DNA of 64,000 nucleotides from Pseudomonas pseudonitroreducens (GCF_021603645.1 NZ_BQHJ01000009.1:124001-188000); one strand, 5' to 3'. Shown: positions 44,762 through 54,032, counted from the first letter of the stretch. Notes: generated by a model not told the origin, from the letters alone. Translations and numbers: made by a program.

Positions 44762-45964
44762 CTAGTCGAACGTCCCCATCTCAGTCCCCAGTTCGATCAC
44801 CTCCACCCGATTGCGCCCGCTGGCCTTGGCCTTGTACAGGGCCTTGTCGGCCGCCGCGTAGAGCCCCTCGTAGGTGCCCGGTACTCCCGCCGCCAGGCTG
44901 GCGATGCCGAAGCTGGCGGTGAGGTAGAGCAGACCGTCCTTCATCGGCAGCGGGGTTTCTTCCAGCAGGCGGCGTACCTTCTCGGCGATCACCCGCGCCT
45001 GGGGCTGCGAGGTGTCGGGCAACAGCAGCAGGAACTCCTCGCCGCCCAGGCGCGCCACGCTGTCACCGGTGCGCGTGTAGTTCCTCAGCAGGCTGGCGGT
45101 GTGCCGGATGACCTCATCCCCCAGCGGGTGGCCGTAACGGTCGTTGATGAACTTGAAATGATCCAGGTCCACCATGAGCAGGCTGATCGGCGCCGGCTGG
45201 CGGGCGACGCGCGACAGCTCCATGCTGACCAACTGGTCGAACTGGCGGCGGTTGAACAGTCCCGTCAGCGGATCGTGGCCGGCGAGGTATTCCAGCTGGC
45301 GGTTCTTTTCCTCCAGTTCCAGCCGCTGCTGACGGAGGAACTCGCGCTGGCGCAGGTTGCGTACATGGCTGTGCCAGAGGATGAACGACAGCACCACGCC
45401 GATGCCGCAGATGGTCAGCCCGCCCATCTGGTTGGACAGGCGCAGTTGCGGGTCGGCCTGGGTCAGGGCCATCGCCAGCTCGAAGGCGGCGAAAGCGAGG
45501 ATGTAGAGGGTGACGGCCAGCCGTGGCCGCAGCAGCAGAATCAGCGCGGTGGCCACCGACGCCATGAGGAACGGGGTGATGCTGCTGGTCACCTGCTGGT
45601 CGGCACTGGTGATGGCGACGCCGAACCCCAGCAGCAGGGTGCTGCCCAGAAGGGTCAGCAGTTGCATGTACCACAGCGCGGCGCTGCGGCGTGGCGGCGC
45701 GGCGAACCAGGCCAGCAGGCCGAGCAGGGAGAACAGCACGGCGACCGTTGCATGGATGCGGATGATGTCCATCCTCCAGCCGTCGTGCTCCGGGCTCGCC
45801 CCTTGCAGGTTGAGCCTGAACACGATGATGTGGATAAGATCGAACAGCACCGCCAGCGGAGCCGAGAAGTACAGGCGGCGGAGGTTTTCCCGGGCGATCG
45901 GCAGGGCCAGTGCGTCGTTGACGGCAATGGCATGGTGCAGCCGCTGAAGCAACGTCCTGGACAC
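44762..45964 (-). CDS. Membrane diguanylate cyclase (GGDEF)
   Basis: 400 aa from GTG 45964 (MSRTLLQRLHHAIAVNDALA), which has GGAGG at 45975-45979; a TTG at 46000 is an alternative. About six membrane helices (residues 28-195), a short coiled coil, then GGDEF (about 235-395) with the active-site GGEEF and the inhibitory I-site RTGD five residues before it. It should make c-di-GMP and be feedback-inhibited. No EAL domain. Signal unknown. Confidence 0.92.
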   Translation of the reverse strand: MSRTLLQRLHHAIAVNDALALPIARENLRRLYFSAPLAVLFDLIHIIVFRLNLQGASPEHDGWRMDIIRIHATVAVLFSLLGLLAWFAAPPRRSAALWYMQLLTLLGSTLLLGFGVAITSADQQVTSSITPFLMASVATALILLLRPRLAVTLYILAFAAFELAMALTQADPQLRLSNQMGGLTICGIGVVLSFILWHSHVRNLRQREFLRQQRLELEEKNRQLEYLAGHDPLTGLFNRRQFDQLVSMELSRVARQPAPISLLMVDLDHFKFINDRYGHPLGDEVIRHTASLLRNYTRTGDSVARLGGEEFLLLLPDTSQPQARVIAEKVRRLLEETPLPMKDGLLYLTASFGIASLAAGVPGTYEGLYAAADKALYKAKASGRNRVEVIELGTEMGTFD

Positions 45965-46228
45965 GGGGCTCGGGCCTCCTGCGCTAGTGCTGGCCAGCAA
46001 CAGGATAGACGCGCAGCCGCCGGACTGCGGGATTGATCGCGCCGGAGGTGACCCGATGCGACAGACAGGCAGTCACAGTCCACTATCGAGAATTTCCGGG
46101 ATCGGCAACAAATTGGCCTGGAACATTGTCGGATAATCCCTCTGCGGGCATAGTCCGCACCCCGGATCGCGCCAGGCAAGCTGCTGCGCAACCGATGCAG
46201 CCGCATCACCAACCCCAAGGACGCTGTC

Positions 46229-46942
46229 ATGAAAAGAGTGCAACGACTGTCGGCGCAGCAAGGTCTGGATGCCGAGCGTGCGCTGCTCGACGCTACCTTC
46301 GCCGGTGAGCGCGACAGCGGCCTGTTGTTCTGGCGCCCGCAAGAACAATCCCTGGTGATGCCCCGCCGACTGAGCCGCCTGGAAGGTTTTGCCGCCGCCG
46401 AAGCCGCCTGTGCCGGGCTCGGCTGGCCGATCGCCCTGCGCGACACCGGCGGCGAGCCGGTGCCGCAGTCCGCGGGAGTGCTCAATGTCGCGCTGGTCTA
46501 CGCGATCCCGCCGAGCGACAACGAGCAGACGCGTATCGAAACCGCGTACCTGCGCCTGTGCCAGCCCTTGTGCGACTGGCTGGCCGCCCTCGGTCTCGAT
46601 CCGGGCCTGGGGGAAGTGGAGGGTGCCTTCTGCGATGGCCGCTACAACGTCAACCTGGGCGGCCGCAAGCTGGTGGGCACGGCCCAGCGCTGGCGCCGCC
46701 GGCCCAGCGACGGGCGCTATGTGGTACTGGCCCACGGCGCCATCCTGATGGAGAACCAGCGCGAGCCGATGGTCGCGGCGGTGAATGCCTTCTACGCGCA
46801 CTGCGGGCTCGAAGCGCGCGTGCGCGCCAGCAGCCACGTGGCGCTGGACGAGCGCTGCGAGCGGCCCTGGGAACAGGTCGAGGCCCTGGCCGGGCAGTTC
46901 CAGCGGCACCTGCTGGCCGAGGGTGTGGTGCTGGATGTGTGA
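46229..46942 (+). CDS. Lipoate-protein ligase A family protein
   Basis: 237 aa with the biotin/lipoate ligase fold. The region LRDTGGEPVPQSAGVLNVAL corresponds to the RRTGGGAVxHxxGxxN lipoate-binding loop, though several of the usual residues differ, and DGRYNVNLGGRKLVGTAQRW supplies the conserved lysine. Could attach lipoate or octanoate to carrier domains, or act on another substrate. No lipoyl carrier gene is nearby. Starts 229 bp after the divergent GGDEF gene. Confidence 0.78.
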   Translation: MKRVQRLSAQQGLDAERALLDATFAGERDSGLLFWRPQEQSLVMPRRLSRLEGFAAAEAACAGLGWPIALRDTGGEPVPQSAGVLNVALVYAIPPSDNEQTRIETAYLRLCQPLCDWLAALGLDPGLGEVEGAFCDGRYNVNLGGRKLVGTAQRWRRRPSDGRYVVLAHGAILMENQREPMVAAVNAFYAHCGLEARVRASSHVALDERCERPWEQVEALAGQFQRHLLAEGVVLDV

Positions 46943-47000
46943 GATGAACGACGTGGGTGGATCTTCGCTTCGCCCCAACTCTTCCAAGGAGTCTTGATAC

Positions 47001-48815
47001 ATGGAACATGGGACGAATTACCTGCAATACACGGTGGTGTTCCTGATCGCCGCAGTGTTCATGGTGCCGCTGGCAAAGCGCCTGCAACTCGGTGCAGTAC
47101 TGGGCTACCTGCTGGCCGGGGTGATCATCGGGCCGTACCTGCTGGGCCTGATCGACAACCCGGAAAGCGTCGCCAGTCTTTCCGAACTGGGCGTGGTGCT
47201 GCTGCTGTTCATCATCGGCCTGGAACTGTCGCCCAAGCGCCTGTGGGTGATGCGCAAGCAGGTGTTCGGCGTAGGCCTGGCGCAGGTGCTGCTCACCGCG
47301 CTGGCCCTGGCGAGCCTGGCGGTGCTGGTGTTCGAGTTGCCGCTCAATACTGCCGTGGTGATCGGCGGCGGCCTGGCGTTGTCGTCCACCGCTTTCGGCC
47401 TGCAGATCCTCGCCGAGCGCAAGGAACTCAATAGTCCCTACGGGCGCCTGGCGTTCGCCATCCTGCTGTTCCAGGACATCGCCGCGATCCCGCTGATCGC
47501 CATGATCCCGCTGCTGGGCGCGCGTGCCGACAGCCTGGCTCCCGGTGGCGACGTCGCCCATGTGATCGAGGTGGTGGGCAGCATCGCCGTGGTGGTGATC
47601 GGCGGGCGCTTCCTGCTGCGCCCGGTGTTCCGCTCTGTCGCGCGTACCGGCCAGGCGGACCTGTCCACCGCCACCGCGTTGCTGGTCGTGGTCGGTACGG
47701 CGTGGTTGATGGAGGAGGCCGGCGTCTCCATGGGGCTGGGCGCCTTCCTCGCCGGCCTGCTATTGGCTGACTCCGAGTACCGCCACGAGCTGGAAGCGCA
47801 GATCGAGCCCTTCAAGGGCCTGCTGCTCGGGCTGTTCTTCATCAGCGTGGGCATGAGCGCCGATCTCGGCCTGCTGAAGAACGAGCCGTTCCGGGTCATC
47901 GGCCTGACCCTGCTGCTGGTGGCGATCAAGCTGCCGCTGCTGTTCCTTGTCGGGCGCCTGGCGGGCGGCCTGGACAAGGTCTCGGCGATCCGCCTGGGCG
48001 TGCTGCTCGGCGCTGGCGGTGAATTCGCCTTCGTGGTGTTCAAGCTGGCGGCGGCGCAAGGACTGATGGACGCCGACATGCATTCGCTGCTGGTGCTGGG
48101 CATCACCCTGTCGATGGCCATGACGCCGCTGATGGTGCTGGCCCTGGCACGCAACATCAAGCCCAAGCCGGCCGTGCTGCGCGAGCCGCCGCCGGAGTAC
48201 CGCCAGTTGCCCGACGATGCGCCGCGCGTGGTGATCGCCGGCATGGGCCGGATGGGCCAGGTGGTCGCACGTATCATGCGCGCGCAGGGCGTGCCCTTCG
48301 TCGCGCTGGATACCTCGGTGGACACCATCGAGCTGACTCGCAGCTACGGCAACATCCCGATCTTCTACGGAGACCCGCTACGCCCGGAAATCCTCCGCGC
48401 TGCCCAGGTGGAAAAGGCCGAGTTCTTCGTCGTCGCCACCGACGACCCGCAGACCAACATCGAGACGGCCAGGCTGGTGCGCAAGCTCTACCCGCACATC
48501 AAGGTCATCGGTCGGGCGCGCAACCGCCAGCACGTCTACCACCTGCTGGATGCCGACGCGACGCCGGTGCGCGAGACCTTCCATTCCAGCCTGGAAATGA
48601 GCCGCCTGTTGCTTACCGGCCTGGGCTTGAACGAGGAACAGGTGGCTGCGCGCATTCGCCGCTTCAAGCGTCACGACGAAGCGGTGCTGATGGCCCAGTA
48701 CCGCGTCTACGACGACGAGACCGCGGTGATCCAGACCGTCCGCGAGGCGCGCAAGGAGCTGGAAACCCTGTTCGAGGCGGACCACCTGGAAGACCAGGGC
48801 ATCGGCCACCACTGA
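47001..48815 (+). CDS. Kef-type monovalent cation:proton antiporter (CPA2)
   Basis: 604 aa. N-terminal Na/H exchanger domain with about twelve membrane helices (1-385; GVVLLLFIIGLELSPKRLW, LLFQDIAAIPLIAMIPLL) and a C-terminal TrkA-N/RCK domain (about 405-520; VIAGMGRMGQVVARI nucleotide-binding fold). Resembles KefB/KefC, glutathione-gated potassium efflux systems; no KefF/KefG ancillary gene is adjacent. AAGGAGTCTTGATAC precedes the ATG. Confidence 0.92.
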   Translation: MEHGTNYLQYTVVFLIAAVFMVPLAKRLQLGAVLGYLLAGVIIGPYLLGLIDNPESVASLSELGVVLLLFIIGLELSPKRLWVMRKQVFGVGLAQVLLTALALASLAVLVFELPLNTAVVIGGGLALSSTAFGLQILAERKELNSPYGRLAFAILLFQDIAAIPLIAMIPLLGARADSLAPGGDVAHVIEVVGSIAVVVIGGRFLLRPVFRSVARTGQADLSTATALLVVVGTAWLMEEAGVSMGLGAFLAGLLLADSEYRHELEAQIEPFKGLLLGLFFISVGMSADLGLLKNEPFRVIGLTLLLVAIKLPLLFLVGRLAGGLDKVSAIRLGVLLGAGGEFAFVVFKLAAAQGLMDADMHSLLVLGITLSMAMTPLMVLALARNIKPKPAVLREPPPEYRQLPDDAPRVVIAGMGRMGQVVARIMRAQGVPFVALDTSVDTIELTRSYGNIPIFYGDPLRPEILRAAQVEKAEFFVVATDDPQTNIETARLVRKLYPHIKVIGRARNRQHVYHLLDADATPVRETFHSSLEMSRLLLTGLGLNEEQVAARIRRFKRHDEAVLMAQYRVYDDETAVIQTVREARKELETLFEADHLEDQGIGHH

Positions 48816-48897
48816 CGGGCCATTCCGCGTATCGATAGTGCTGGGGCGGGCCCGCCGCCCCGGCGCATTCTCAGGCCTTCGCAATGGAGGCCCGACA

Positions 48898-49722
48898 ATG
48901 AGCGACTACCGCACTTTCACTCGGCAAGACCGCGACGGCGTAGCCGTGGTGAGCTTCCGGCACCCGCCGATCAACCTGATCGACCGCGCCATGGTCATCG
49001 ACCTGCTGCACCTGGCCGATGAGCTGGAGCGCGACAGCGATACCCGCGTGGTGCTGTTCCGCAGCGCCAATCCGGACTTCTTCCTCGCCCATTACGACCT
49101 CGGCAGCCAGCTGGACGCGCCGCCAATGAAGCTGCCCGTGGGCATGGCCAGCCCGCTCAGCGCGCTGTTCAGTCGTTTCAGCCGGCTGCCGCAGGTGACC
49201 ATTGGCGAGCTGCGCGGCCGCGCCCGCGGGGCCGGCAGCGAGTTTCTGCTGGCGCTGGACATGCGCTTCGCCTCCCGCGAGCGTGCGCTGCTCGGTCAGC
49301 CGGAAGTGGCAGTCGGCTTGTTGCCCGGAGCCGGTGGCACGGTAAGGCTGGCGCAGATGCTGGGACGGGGCAGGGCGCTGGAGGTCTGCCTGGGGGGCGA
49401 GGACTTCGCTGCGGACACCGCGGAGCGCTATGGCTGGATCAACCGGGCACTGGCGGACGCGGAACTGGAAGGCTTCTGCGAGGCCCTGGCGCGCCGGATC
49501 GCGGCCTTCCCGGCGGCGGGCATCGCCCATGTGAAGGCGGTAGTGGATCAGGTGACGGCGGCAGACCAGGCGGCACTGGTGGAGGAGTCGCAGCGCTTCG
49601 TTGGTGACATGTCCGCGCCCGGGACGCTGGAGCGGGTGCGCTGGATGATGGACAACGGCGGCCAGCGGGACGGGGAACTCGAACGCGACCTGGGGGCCGC
49701 GCTCGGACGCTACCCGGGCTGA
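48898..49722 (+). CDS. Enoyl-CoA hydratase/isomerase (crotonase) family protein
   Basis: 274 aa. ATG 48898 has AATGGAGG upstream. Crotonase core: oxyanion region NPDFFLAHYDLGS, glutamates in GAGSEFLLALDM and LGQPEVAVGLLPGAGGTVRL that match the two catalytic Glu of enoyl-CoA hydratase. The C-terminal part is ordinary. The usual ADI of the first loop is AHY/DL, so substrate specificity is uncertain. No acyl-CoA pathway neighbours. Confidence 0.87.
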   Translation: MSDYRTFTRQDRDGVAVVSFRHPPINLIDRAMVIDLLHLADELERDSDTRVVLFRSANPDFFLAHYDLGSQLDAPPMKLPVGMASPLSALFSRFSRLPQVTIGELRGRARGAGSEFLLALDMRFASRERALLGQPEVAVGLLPGAGGTVRLAQMLGRGRALEVCLGGEDFAADTAERYGWINRALADAELEGFCEALARRIAAFPAAGIAHVKAVVDQVTAADQAALVEESQRFVGDMSAPGTLERVRWMMDNGGQRDGELERDLGAALGRYPG

Positions 49723-49741
49723 ACCGCTGGCGAGGACGGCT

Positions 49742-50008
49742 TCACGCGGTCTTCGCCAGGATCGGCTCGTTCGCCACGGCGACCAGCACCGGCCGGGCCA
49801 ACTGGTGTTTGACCGCCGGGCGCGGCTGGCGGCTGGCCGAAGGGCGACGGTCGGGAATGACCACGGCCGAGCCTGGCGAGCGCAGGGTCAGCACGGCGAT
49901 GCCACCGGCCAGCAGCGTGGTGGCGAGCACGACGCTGGCCAGCGCGACGTAAAGCAGCAACTCCACCAGGGAGCCAACGAGCAGCAGGAAATCGAGAATG
50001 ACTTGCAT
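49742..50008 (-). CDS. Small membrane protein of unknown function
   Basis: 88 aa from ATG 50008, with AAGAGGACACC upstream. Hydrophobic N-terminal half (about 1-43: FLLLVGSLVELLLYVALASV), then a basic tail with Arg/Pro. An upstream in-frame extension to 50140 lacks hydrophobic or family signal. I do not recognise a family. Convergent with the crotonase gene. Confidence 0.55.
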   Translation of the reverse strand: MQVILDFLLLVGSLVELLLYVALASVVLATTLLAGGIAVLTLRSPGSAVVIPDRRPSASRQPRPAVKHQLARPVLVAVANEPILAKTA

Positions 50009-50256
50009 GATGGTGTCCTCTTGACGATCCGTTGGGGGCGTCTCGCGAGTAGCTCGTTCGCCCCTGCGGCCCGACTGCGGGGCCGGCGAATCTCCTGCCA
50101 GCGAGTTGATGGGGCAAAGATGCCGCGCACGGACTATCAAGAGAACTGAATGCGTCGACTGGTGACTATCGACGCTATCGATAGCGGCTGGATGCCGCGA
50201 GTTAGAGAGGTGCCCAGGTTATTCGCGGGCGCCTGCGACCTTGGTCTTGTAGACGC

Positions 50257-50979
50257 TCAGAACTTCTCGCCCGGCTGCAGGAAGCGCCACTGGCCAGCAG
50301 GCAGCTTGCCCATGGCCACGCCGCCCAGGCGCAGGCGGCGGATCGACAGGGCGTGCAGGCCGACAGCCCGGCACATGGCGGCGATCTGCCCGGGGCGGAA
50401 CTGCTTGCCGGCGAAGCGCAGGCGGTTCTCGCTCTGCCAGCTGACCTTCAGTGGCGGCAGCTCGCGGCCGTCGATCACCAGGCCACGGCACAGGCGCTTG
50501 AGACCGTTGTCGGCGATCTGCCCGCTGACCTCGACCACATATTCGTGCTCGATGTTGTCCGCCTCGTCCACCAGCCGGCGCTGCACGCCGCGGCTCTGGG
50601 TGTAGACCAGCAGGCCGCTGGCGTCGGTCTCCAGCACCGTGGTGTTGAACTGATGGCCGAAGTGCTTGCGCAGCAGGCGCTGCTGCAGGTTGTCCTCGGC
50701 CCAGCGCTTGTCCGGCGTCAGCAGTTGCTGGGCGGAGTTGGCACCGTTGCCGCTGCCCAGGCCGACCGGCTTGTGCACCAGGATGGTCACCGGCGGGATC
50801 GGCTCGGGCGAGGCGCCGGGCAGCAGTTCGATGCGCTGGCTGTCGACCTTGAACTGCGGTTCCTCCACGCGCTGGCCGTCCACCGTGACCCAGCCACCCT
50901 CGATATACAGCTCGGCTTCGCGGCGCGAACAGGGCAGCAGCTCGGCGAGACGTTTGGAGAGGCGGATGGCTTCGGACAT
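50257..50979 (-). CDS. RsuA/RluB/F-family pseudouridine synthase-like protein, altered active site
   Basis: 240 aa. N-terminal S4 RNA-binding domain (about 5-60: IRLSKRLAELLPCSRREAEL), then a pseudouridine-synthase fold (TILVHKPVG about 68-76). The family's catalytic motif GRLDxxTxGL reads TVLETDASGL, so the catalytic Asp position is Glu, and the later QIRRM reads QIAAM. It may be inactive as a synthase or have another RNA role. ATG 50979 begins the S4 domain exactly. Confidence 0.8.
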   Translation of the reverse strand: MSEAIRLSKRLAELLPCSRREAELYIEGGWVTVDGQRVEEPQFKVDSQRIELLPGASPEPIPPVTILVHKPVGLGSGNGANSAQQLLTPDKRWAEDNLQQRLLRKHFGHQFNTTVLETDASGLLVYTQSRGVQRRLVDEADNIEHEYVVEVSGQIADNGLKRLCRGLVIDGRELPPLKVSWQSENRLRFAGKQFRPGQIAAMCRAVGLHALSIRRLRLGGVAMGKLPAGQWRFLQPGEKF

Positions 50980-51083
50980 TTCAGGTAACCAGGCAGGGGA
51001 AAGCGTCCATTGTAACCGCAAGCCGGCGGAATGATCCGTGCCGTATCCGGTCACAACCTCAGACCAAGCAAAGAGGAAGCGCG

Positions 51084-51707
51084 ATGCGGATCACCCTGAT
51101 CGACGGCCTGGGCTGGGACCTGGACGAGCACGGCAGCGGCGGCCTGATCAACAAGCGCGGAGAGAAGGTGCACCTGCGCCAGGGCGACATGGACGGAGCC
51201 TGCGGCCCCTACTGCCTGGTGATGGCCATGCTCGCCCGCAACCAGTTGGCGCGGCGCCAGGCCAAGGGGCTGGCGCCGGTGGATTCGCGGACCCGCTACG
51301 GGCGGCTGATGGAGGCGCTGAACGAGCATGAGACGCTGGTACGCGTCGGTACCACCGGCGCCGACCTGCTGGAACTGCTCAAGGTTATCAGCGACAAGGA
51401 GTATCGCGTCGAGCGCGGCAATGGTACGCGGATGGTCGAACTGACCCGGCGGCACCTGGAGGAGAATATCCCGGTGGTGCTGGGCTTCCACGGTCGCAAG
51501 GACAGCGACATCCGCCACTGGTGCCTGGCGGTGGGGATGAGCGACGACGCTTTCTTCCTGCTCGATCCGGCCCATGACCTGCAGCGCGGGCTGGCGTGGA
51601 ACGCGGTGCTCACCACCCAGGCCAATGGTTCGCGCTTCGGTTATCGCTACCTCAACGCGAAGGGCACCTGGGCGGTGACGCTCAAGGAGATGGTGGCGCT
51701 GCTCTAG
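51084..51707 (+). CDS. Papain-like cysteine protease family protein (C39-like)
   Basis: 207 aa. Possible catalytic triad: Cys in GDMDGACGPYCLVMAMLA (about residues 33-50), His in DIRHWCLAVGM (about 150) and Asp in FFLLDPAHD (about 163). The Gln before GDMDG could form the oxyanion site. No signal peptide, so it looks cytoplasmic. Substrate unknown; no bacteriocin or exporter gene is adjacent. AAAGAGGAAGCGCG precedes the ATG. Confidence 0.7.
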   Translation: MRITLIDGLGWDLDEHGSGGLINKRGEKVHLRQGDMDGACGPYCLVMAMLARNQLARRQAKGLAPVDSRTRYGRLMEALNEHETLVRVGTTGADLLELLKVISDKEYRVERGNGTRMVELTRRHLEENIPVVLGFHGRKDSDIRHWCLAVGMSDDAFFLLDPAHDLQRGLAWNAVLTTQANGSRFGYRYLNAKGTWAVTLKEMVALL

Positions 51708-51729
51708 GCCTTTGCTGGTGTGGCTGGGC

Positions 51730-52338
51730 TCAGCGAGTGAAGCGGAACAGGTTGTAGCCGCCCAGTTGCTCGGGCACCAGCAGCACGAAGCCGTCATGCG
51801 AGTTGCGCACCACGCCGACCACATCGGTCTCGCGCGCGGCGGCCTGTTCGAGGCCGCTGTAGCCCACCTGCGGGTCGTCGTTCACCGAAGCGCCGCCAAC
51901 GAATACCAACTGCTTGTCGTCCAGGCGTTGCAGGTAGCCGCTGATGCGCTGCGAACCGCTGGTCTTCTCCAGGTACAGGCTCTTGGGCGTCTGCCGCACC
52001 GAGCACTTGAAGTTCGGGTAGCCGTACAGCGCTTCCGTTTCGATCTGCACCGAGCGGCATTTCCAGTTGCCGGTCAGGGCCGCGTCGGCCAGCGGCTCGG
52101 GATCTTCCAGCACGATACGGTAGAGATTCAGTGCTTCGTTGCGGGTGGTTTCGTCTTCGCTCTGCTGGAGCTGGTCGAGCAGGCGCTTGACCTCGCCATC
52201 GAGGGTCGTCAGGCGCTGCTGGTCAGCAGCGTTGACCACCGCCGGCCAGACGATGGCGGGTTCTTCGGCGAAGGCCAGCGGGGAGAGCAGCAGGCCGGCG
52301 GCGAGCAGGGCGGCGGTGAGGGAGCAGCGTTTCGACAT
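51730..52338 (-). CDS. DUF4893-like exported protein
   Basis: 202 aa from ATG 52338 (MSKRCSLTAALLAAGLLLSP); ATG 52347 is an alternative with a worse ribosome site. Signal peptide ending LAFA-EE. The mature part includes LTGNWKCRSVQ, YPNFKCSVRQ, SGSQRISGYL and VVGVVRNSHDGFVLLVPE, features I associate with DUF4893. Function unknown. Followed by the AI-2E permease on its 5' side, same strand, 55 bp away. Confidence 0.7.
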   Translation of the reverse strand: MSKRCSLTAALLAAGLLLSPLAFAEEPAIVWPAVVNAADQQRLTTLDGEVKRLLDQLQQSEDETTRNEALNLYRIVLEDPEPLADAALTGNWKCRSVQIETEALYGYPNFKCSVRQTPKSLYLEKTSGSQRISGYLQRLDDKQLVFVGGASVNDDPQVGYSGLEQAAARETDVVGVVRNSHDGFVLLVPEQLGGYNLFRFTR

Positions 52339-52392
52339 CTTGTGCATTCCATTGCAGGGGAAATCCCGCGGTGCAAGCCGCGGGCGAGGGGG

Positions 52393-53493
52393 TCAGGGGG
52401 CTGGCGGCTCGATGGGCGGAGCGACAGGCGCCTCGCGCTCGTGGACCCAGGACATGAACAGCTCGTAGCCCAGCGCCAGTACTACCGGGCCGACGAACAG
52501 GCCGATGATGCCATTGCTGAGCATGCCGCCCAGGGCGCCGATCAGGATCACCGGCATCGGCACCTTGCCGCCGCGGCCGAACATCAGCGGCTTGAGCACG
52601 TTGTCGGAGAGGCCGCCGGCCATGGTCCAGATGGTGAACAGGATGGCGACCAGCAGCGAGTCGTTGGTCATGAACACATAGATGATCGCCGGAATGGTGA
52701 TCAGCACCACCGGCAACTGGGTGATGCCCAGCAGCAGCACGCCCAGGGCCAGCAGGCCGGCGCCGGGGATGCCCATGACGACGAAGCCCAGGCCGAGGAT
52801 CATGGTCTGAATGAAGGCCACGCCCACCACGCCCTGCGCTACCGCGCGGATGGTGCCGGTACACAGCTCGGCCAGCCCCGGTCCGCGCTCCGGGCCGGAG
52901 ATGCGGATGGCGATGTCGCAGGAAGTCCGGCTGCCCAGTTCACCGTAGGCCATGATGATGCCGGCGACGACGAACGCCGCCAGGAACTGCATCAGGCCCA
53001 TGCCAGCGCCTGCCGCCTGGCCTGCCAGGGTCTTGGCGACGCCCTGCAGGTGCGGGGCCATCTGGTGGACGACTCCCATGAAGTCGGTGGCGACGCGTGT
53101 CCAGAAGGGGTAGACGTACTGCCCGATCACCGGCCATTGCTGTACCGAGTCCGGAGGCAGCGGGATCTGCAGGGTACGGTTCTGGATGGCGTGCACCAGG
53201 TCGCGCACCGAGTCGGCCATCGACATGCCGATCACCACCACCGGCACCAGCAGGATCACCAGGCCGAGGATCACGATCAGCGTCGCTGCGCTGTTGGGCC
53301 GTCCGCCCAGCCAGCCGCTGAGCAACTGATGCAGCGGGTAGAGGGTGATGGCGAGGATCACCGACCAGAGCATGAGGTCGAGGAAGGGATGGAAGATGCG
53401 GAAGCAGAACAGGGCCAGCAACAGGATCAGGCCGGCGCGGATCAGCACATCGAGCAGGTTGCGCGACAGCAGCTTTTCCGGAGAGGGCAGCAT
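52393..53493 (-). CDS. AI-2E family transporter
   Basis: 366 aa. About eight membrane helices with the family's long central periplasmic/cytoplasmic insert and conserved C-terminal GRGGKVPMPVILIGALGGML, FVGPVVLALGYEL. The family includes proton-driven autoinducer-2 or Na+/H+ exporters; substrate here unknown. Begins MLPSPEKLLSRNLLDVLIRA. Its 3' end is 55 bp from the DUF4893-like gene, likely co-transcribed. Confidence 0.9.
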   Translation of the reverse strand: MLPSPEKLLSRNLLDVLIRAGLILLLALFCFRIFHPFLDLMLWSVILAITLYPLHQLLSGWLGGRPNSAATLIVILGLVILLVPVVVIGMSMADSVRDLVHAIQNRTLQIPLPPDSVQQWPVIGQYVYPFWTRVATDFMGVVHQMAPHLQGVAKTLAGQAAGAGMGLMQFLAAFVVAGIIMAYGELGSRTSCDIAIRISGPERGPGLAELCTGTIRAVAQGVVGVAFIQTMILGLGFVVMGIPGAGLLALGVLLLGITQLPVVLITIPAIIYVFMTNDSLLVAILFTIWTMAGGLSDNVLKPLMFGRGGKVPMPVILIGALGGMLSNGIIGLFVGPVVLALGYELFMSWVHEREAPVAPPIEPPAP

Positions 53494-53639
53494 GGGGTGC
53501 TCCTTGCAGCGGGCGCGACGTGGCCCAGTCCTTAACTATTGGCGGACTCTGCCCGAGTGCAAGGTGTTCAGGCAATAAAGGAAGTTCGGGATTGCGCGGC
53601 GATCGTGAAAAGCGCGGGTAGAGGCGGGGCGAGCGGGCA

Positions 53640-53660
53640 GCCTGCCGAGGACCGGCAGGC
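53640..53660 (-). terminator. Stem-loop at the 3' end of a small gene
   Basis: GCCTGCCG (53640-53647) and CGGCAGGC (53653-53660) form a perfect 8-bp stem with a 5-base loop, 15 bp beyond the stop of the 63-aa gene on the minus strand. No U-tract follows, so it is a weak intrinsic terminator at best. Confidence 0.4.
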
Positions 53661-53674
53661 TTGCCTGCGAGGTA

Positions 53675-53866
53675 TTACTTCTTGCCGAGGCTGATGTGGC
53701 GGCTCGGTGCGCCGTAGTTCTGACCGGTCACGCCCTTGGCGATCTGCTGGATCTCACCGCCGGAGTTCAGGAAGGCGGCAATCTGGGCTTCCAGAGCTTC
53801 GCTGGTCGCGGTAGCGGCGGGAGCCTTGGGGGCTGCTTTCTGGCGGGTGGAGGGCTTGGTAGTCAT
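53675..53866 (-). CDS. Small conserved-looking protein of unknown function
   Basis: 63 aa from ATG 53866 (MTTKPSTRQKAAPKAPAATA), with ACAGGT 10-15 bases upstream; ATG 53875 has no room for a ribosome site. A basic/Ala-rich head is followed by a helix SEALEAQIAAFLNSGGEIQQ and a tail YGAPSRHISLGKK. Codon use matches neighbours. No family recognised. Confidence 0.62.
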   Translation of the reverse strand: MTTKPSTRQKAAPKAPAATATSEALEAQIAAFLNSGGEIQQIAKGVTGQNYGAPSRHISLGKK

Positions 53867-54032
53867 ATCTGCCATACCTGTCTGCGCAAATTGGCCGCCC
53901 ATTGTACATCAAACGAGCAGCTTTCGGGGCGGTCATGGAACGAACGGTCCCATTCGGCGGCCTGAATAGTCCTTCGCCTGGTGCGTAGTGGCGGTGCTAC
54001 CCTCTGCGCACTCCGGCCGCTCAGAGCCCATC

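Noticed and set aside
48898-49722. Crotonase homologue thought to have lost its catalytic glutamates
   Set aside because: Both Glu positions (GSEF and GQPEV) are present on alignment by eye.
51712-53535. Very long plus-strand frame (607 aa) opposite the DUF4893-like and AI-2E genes
   Set aside because: His/Gln/Arg-rich composition typical of antisense shadow in GC-rich DNA; the minus-strand genes have signal peptide, membrane helices and family motifs.
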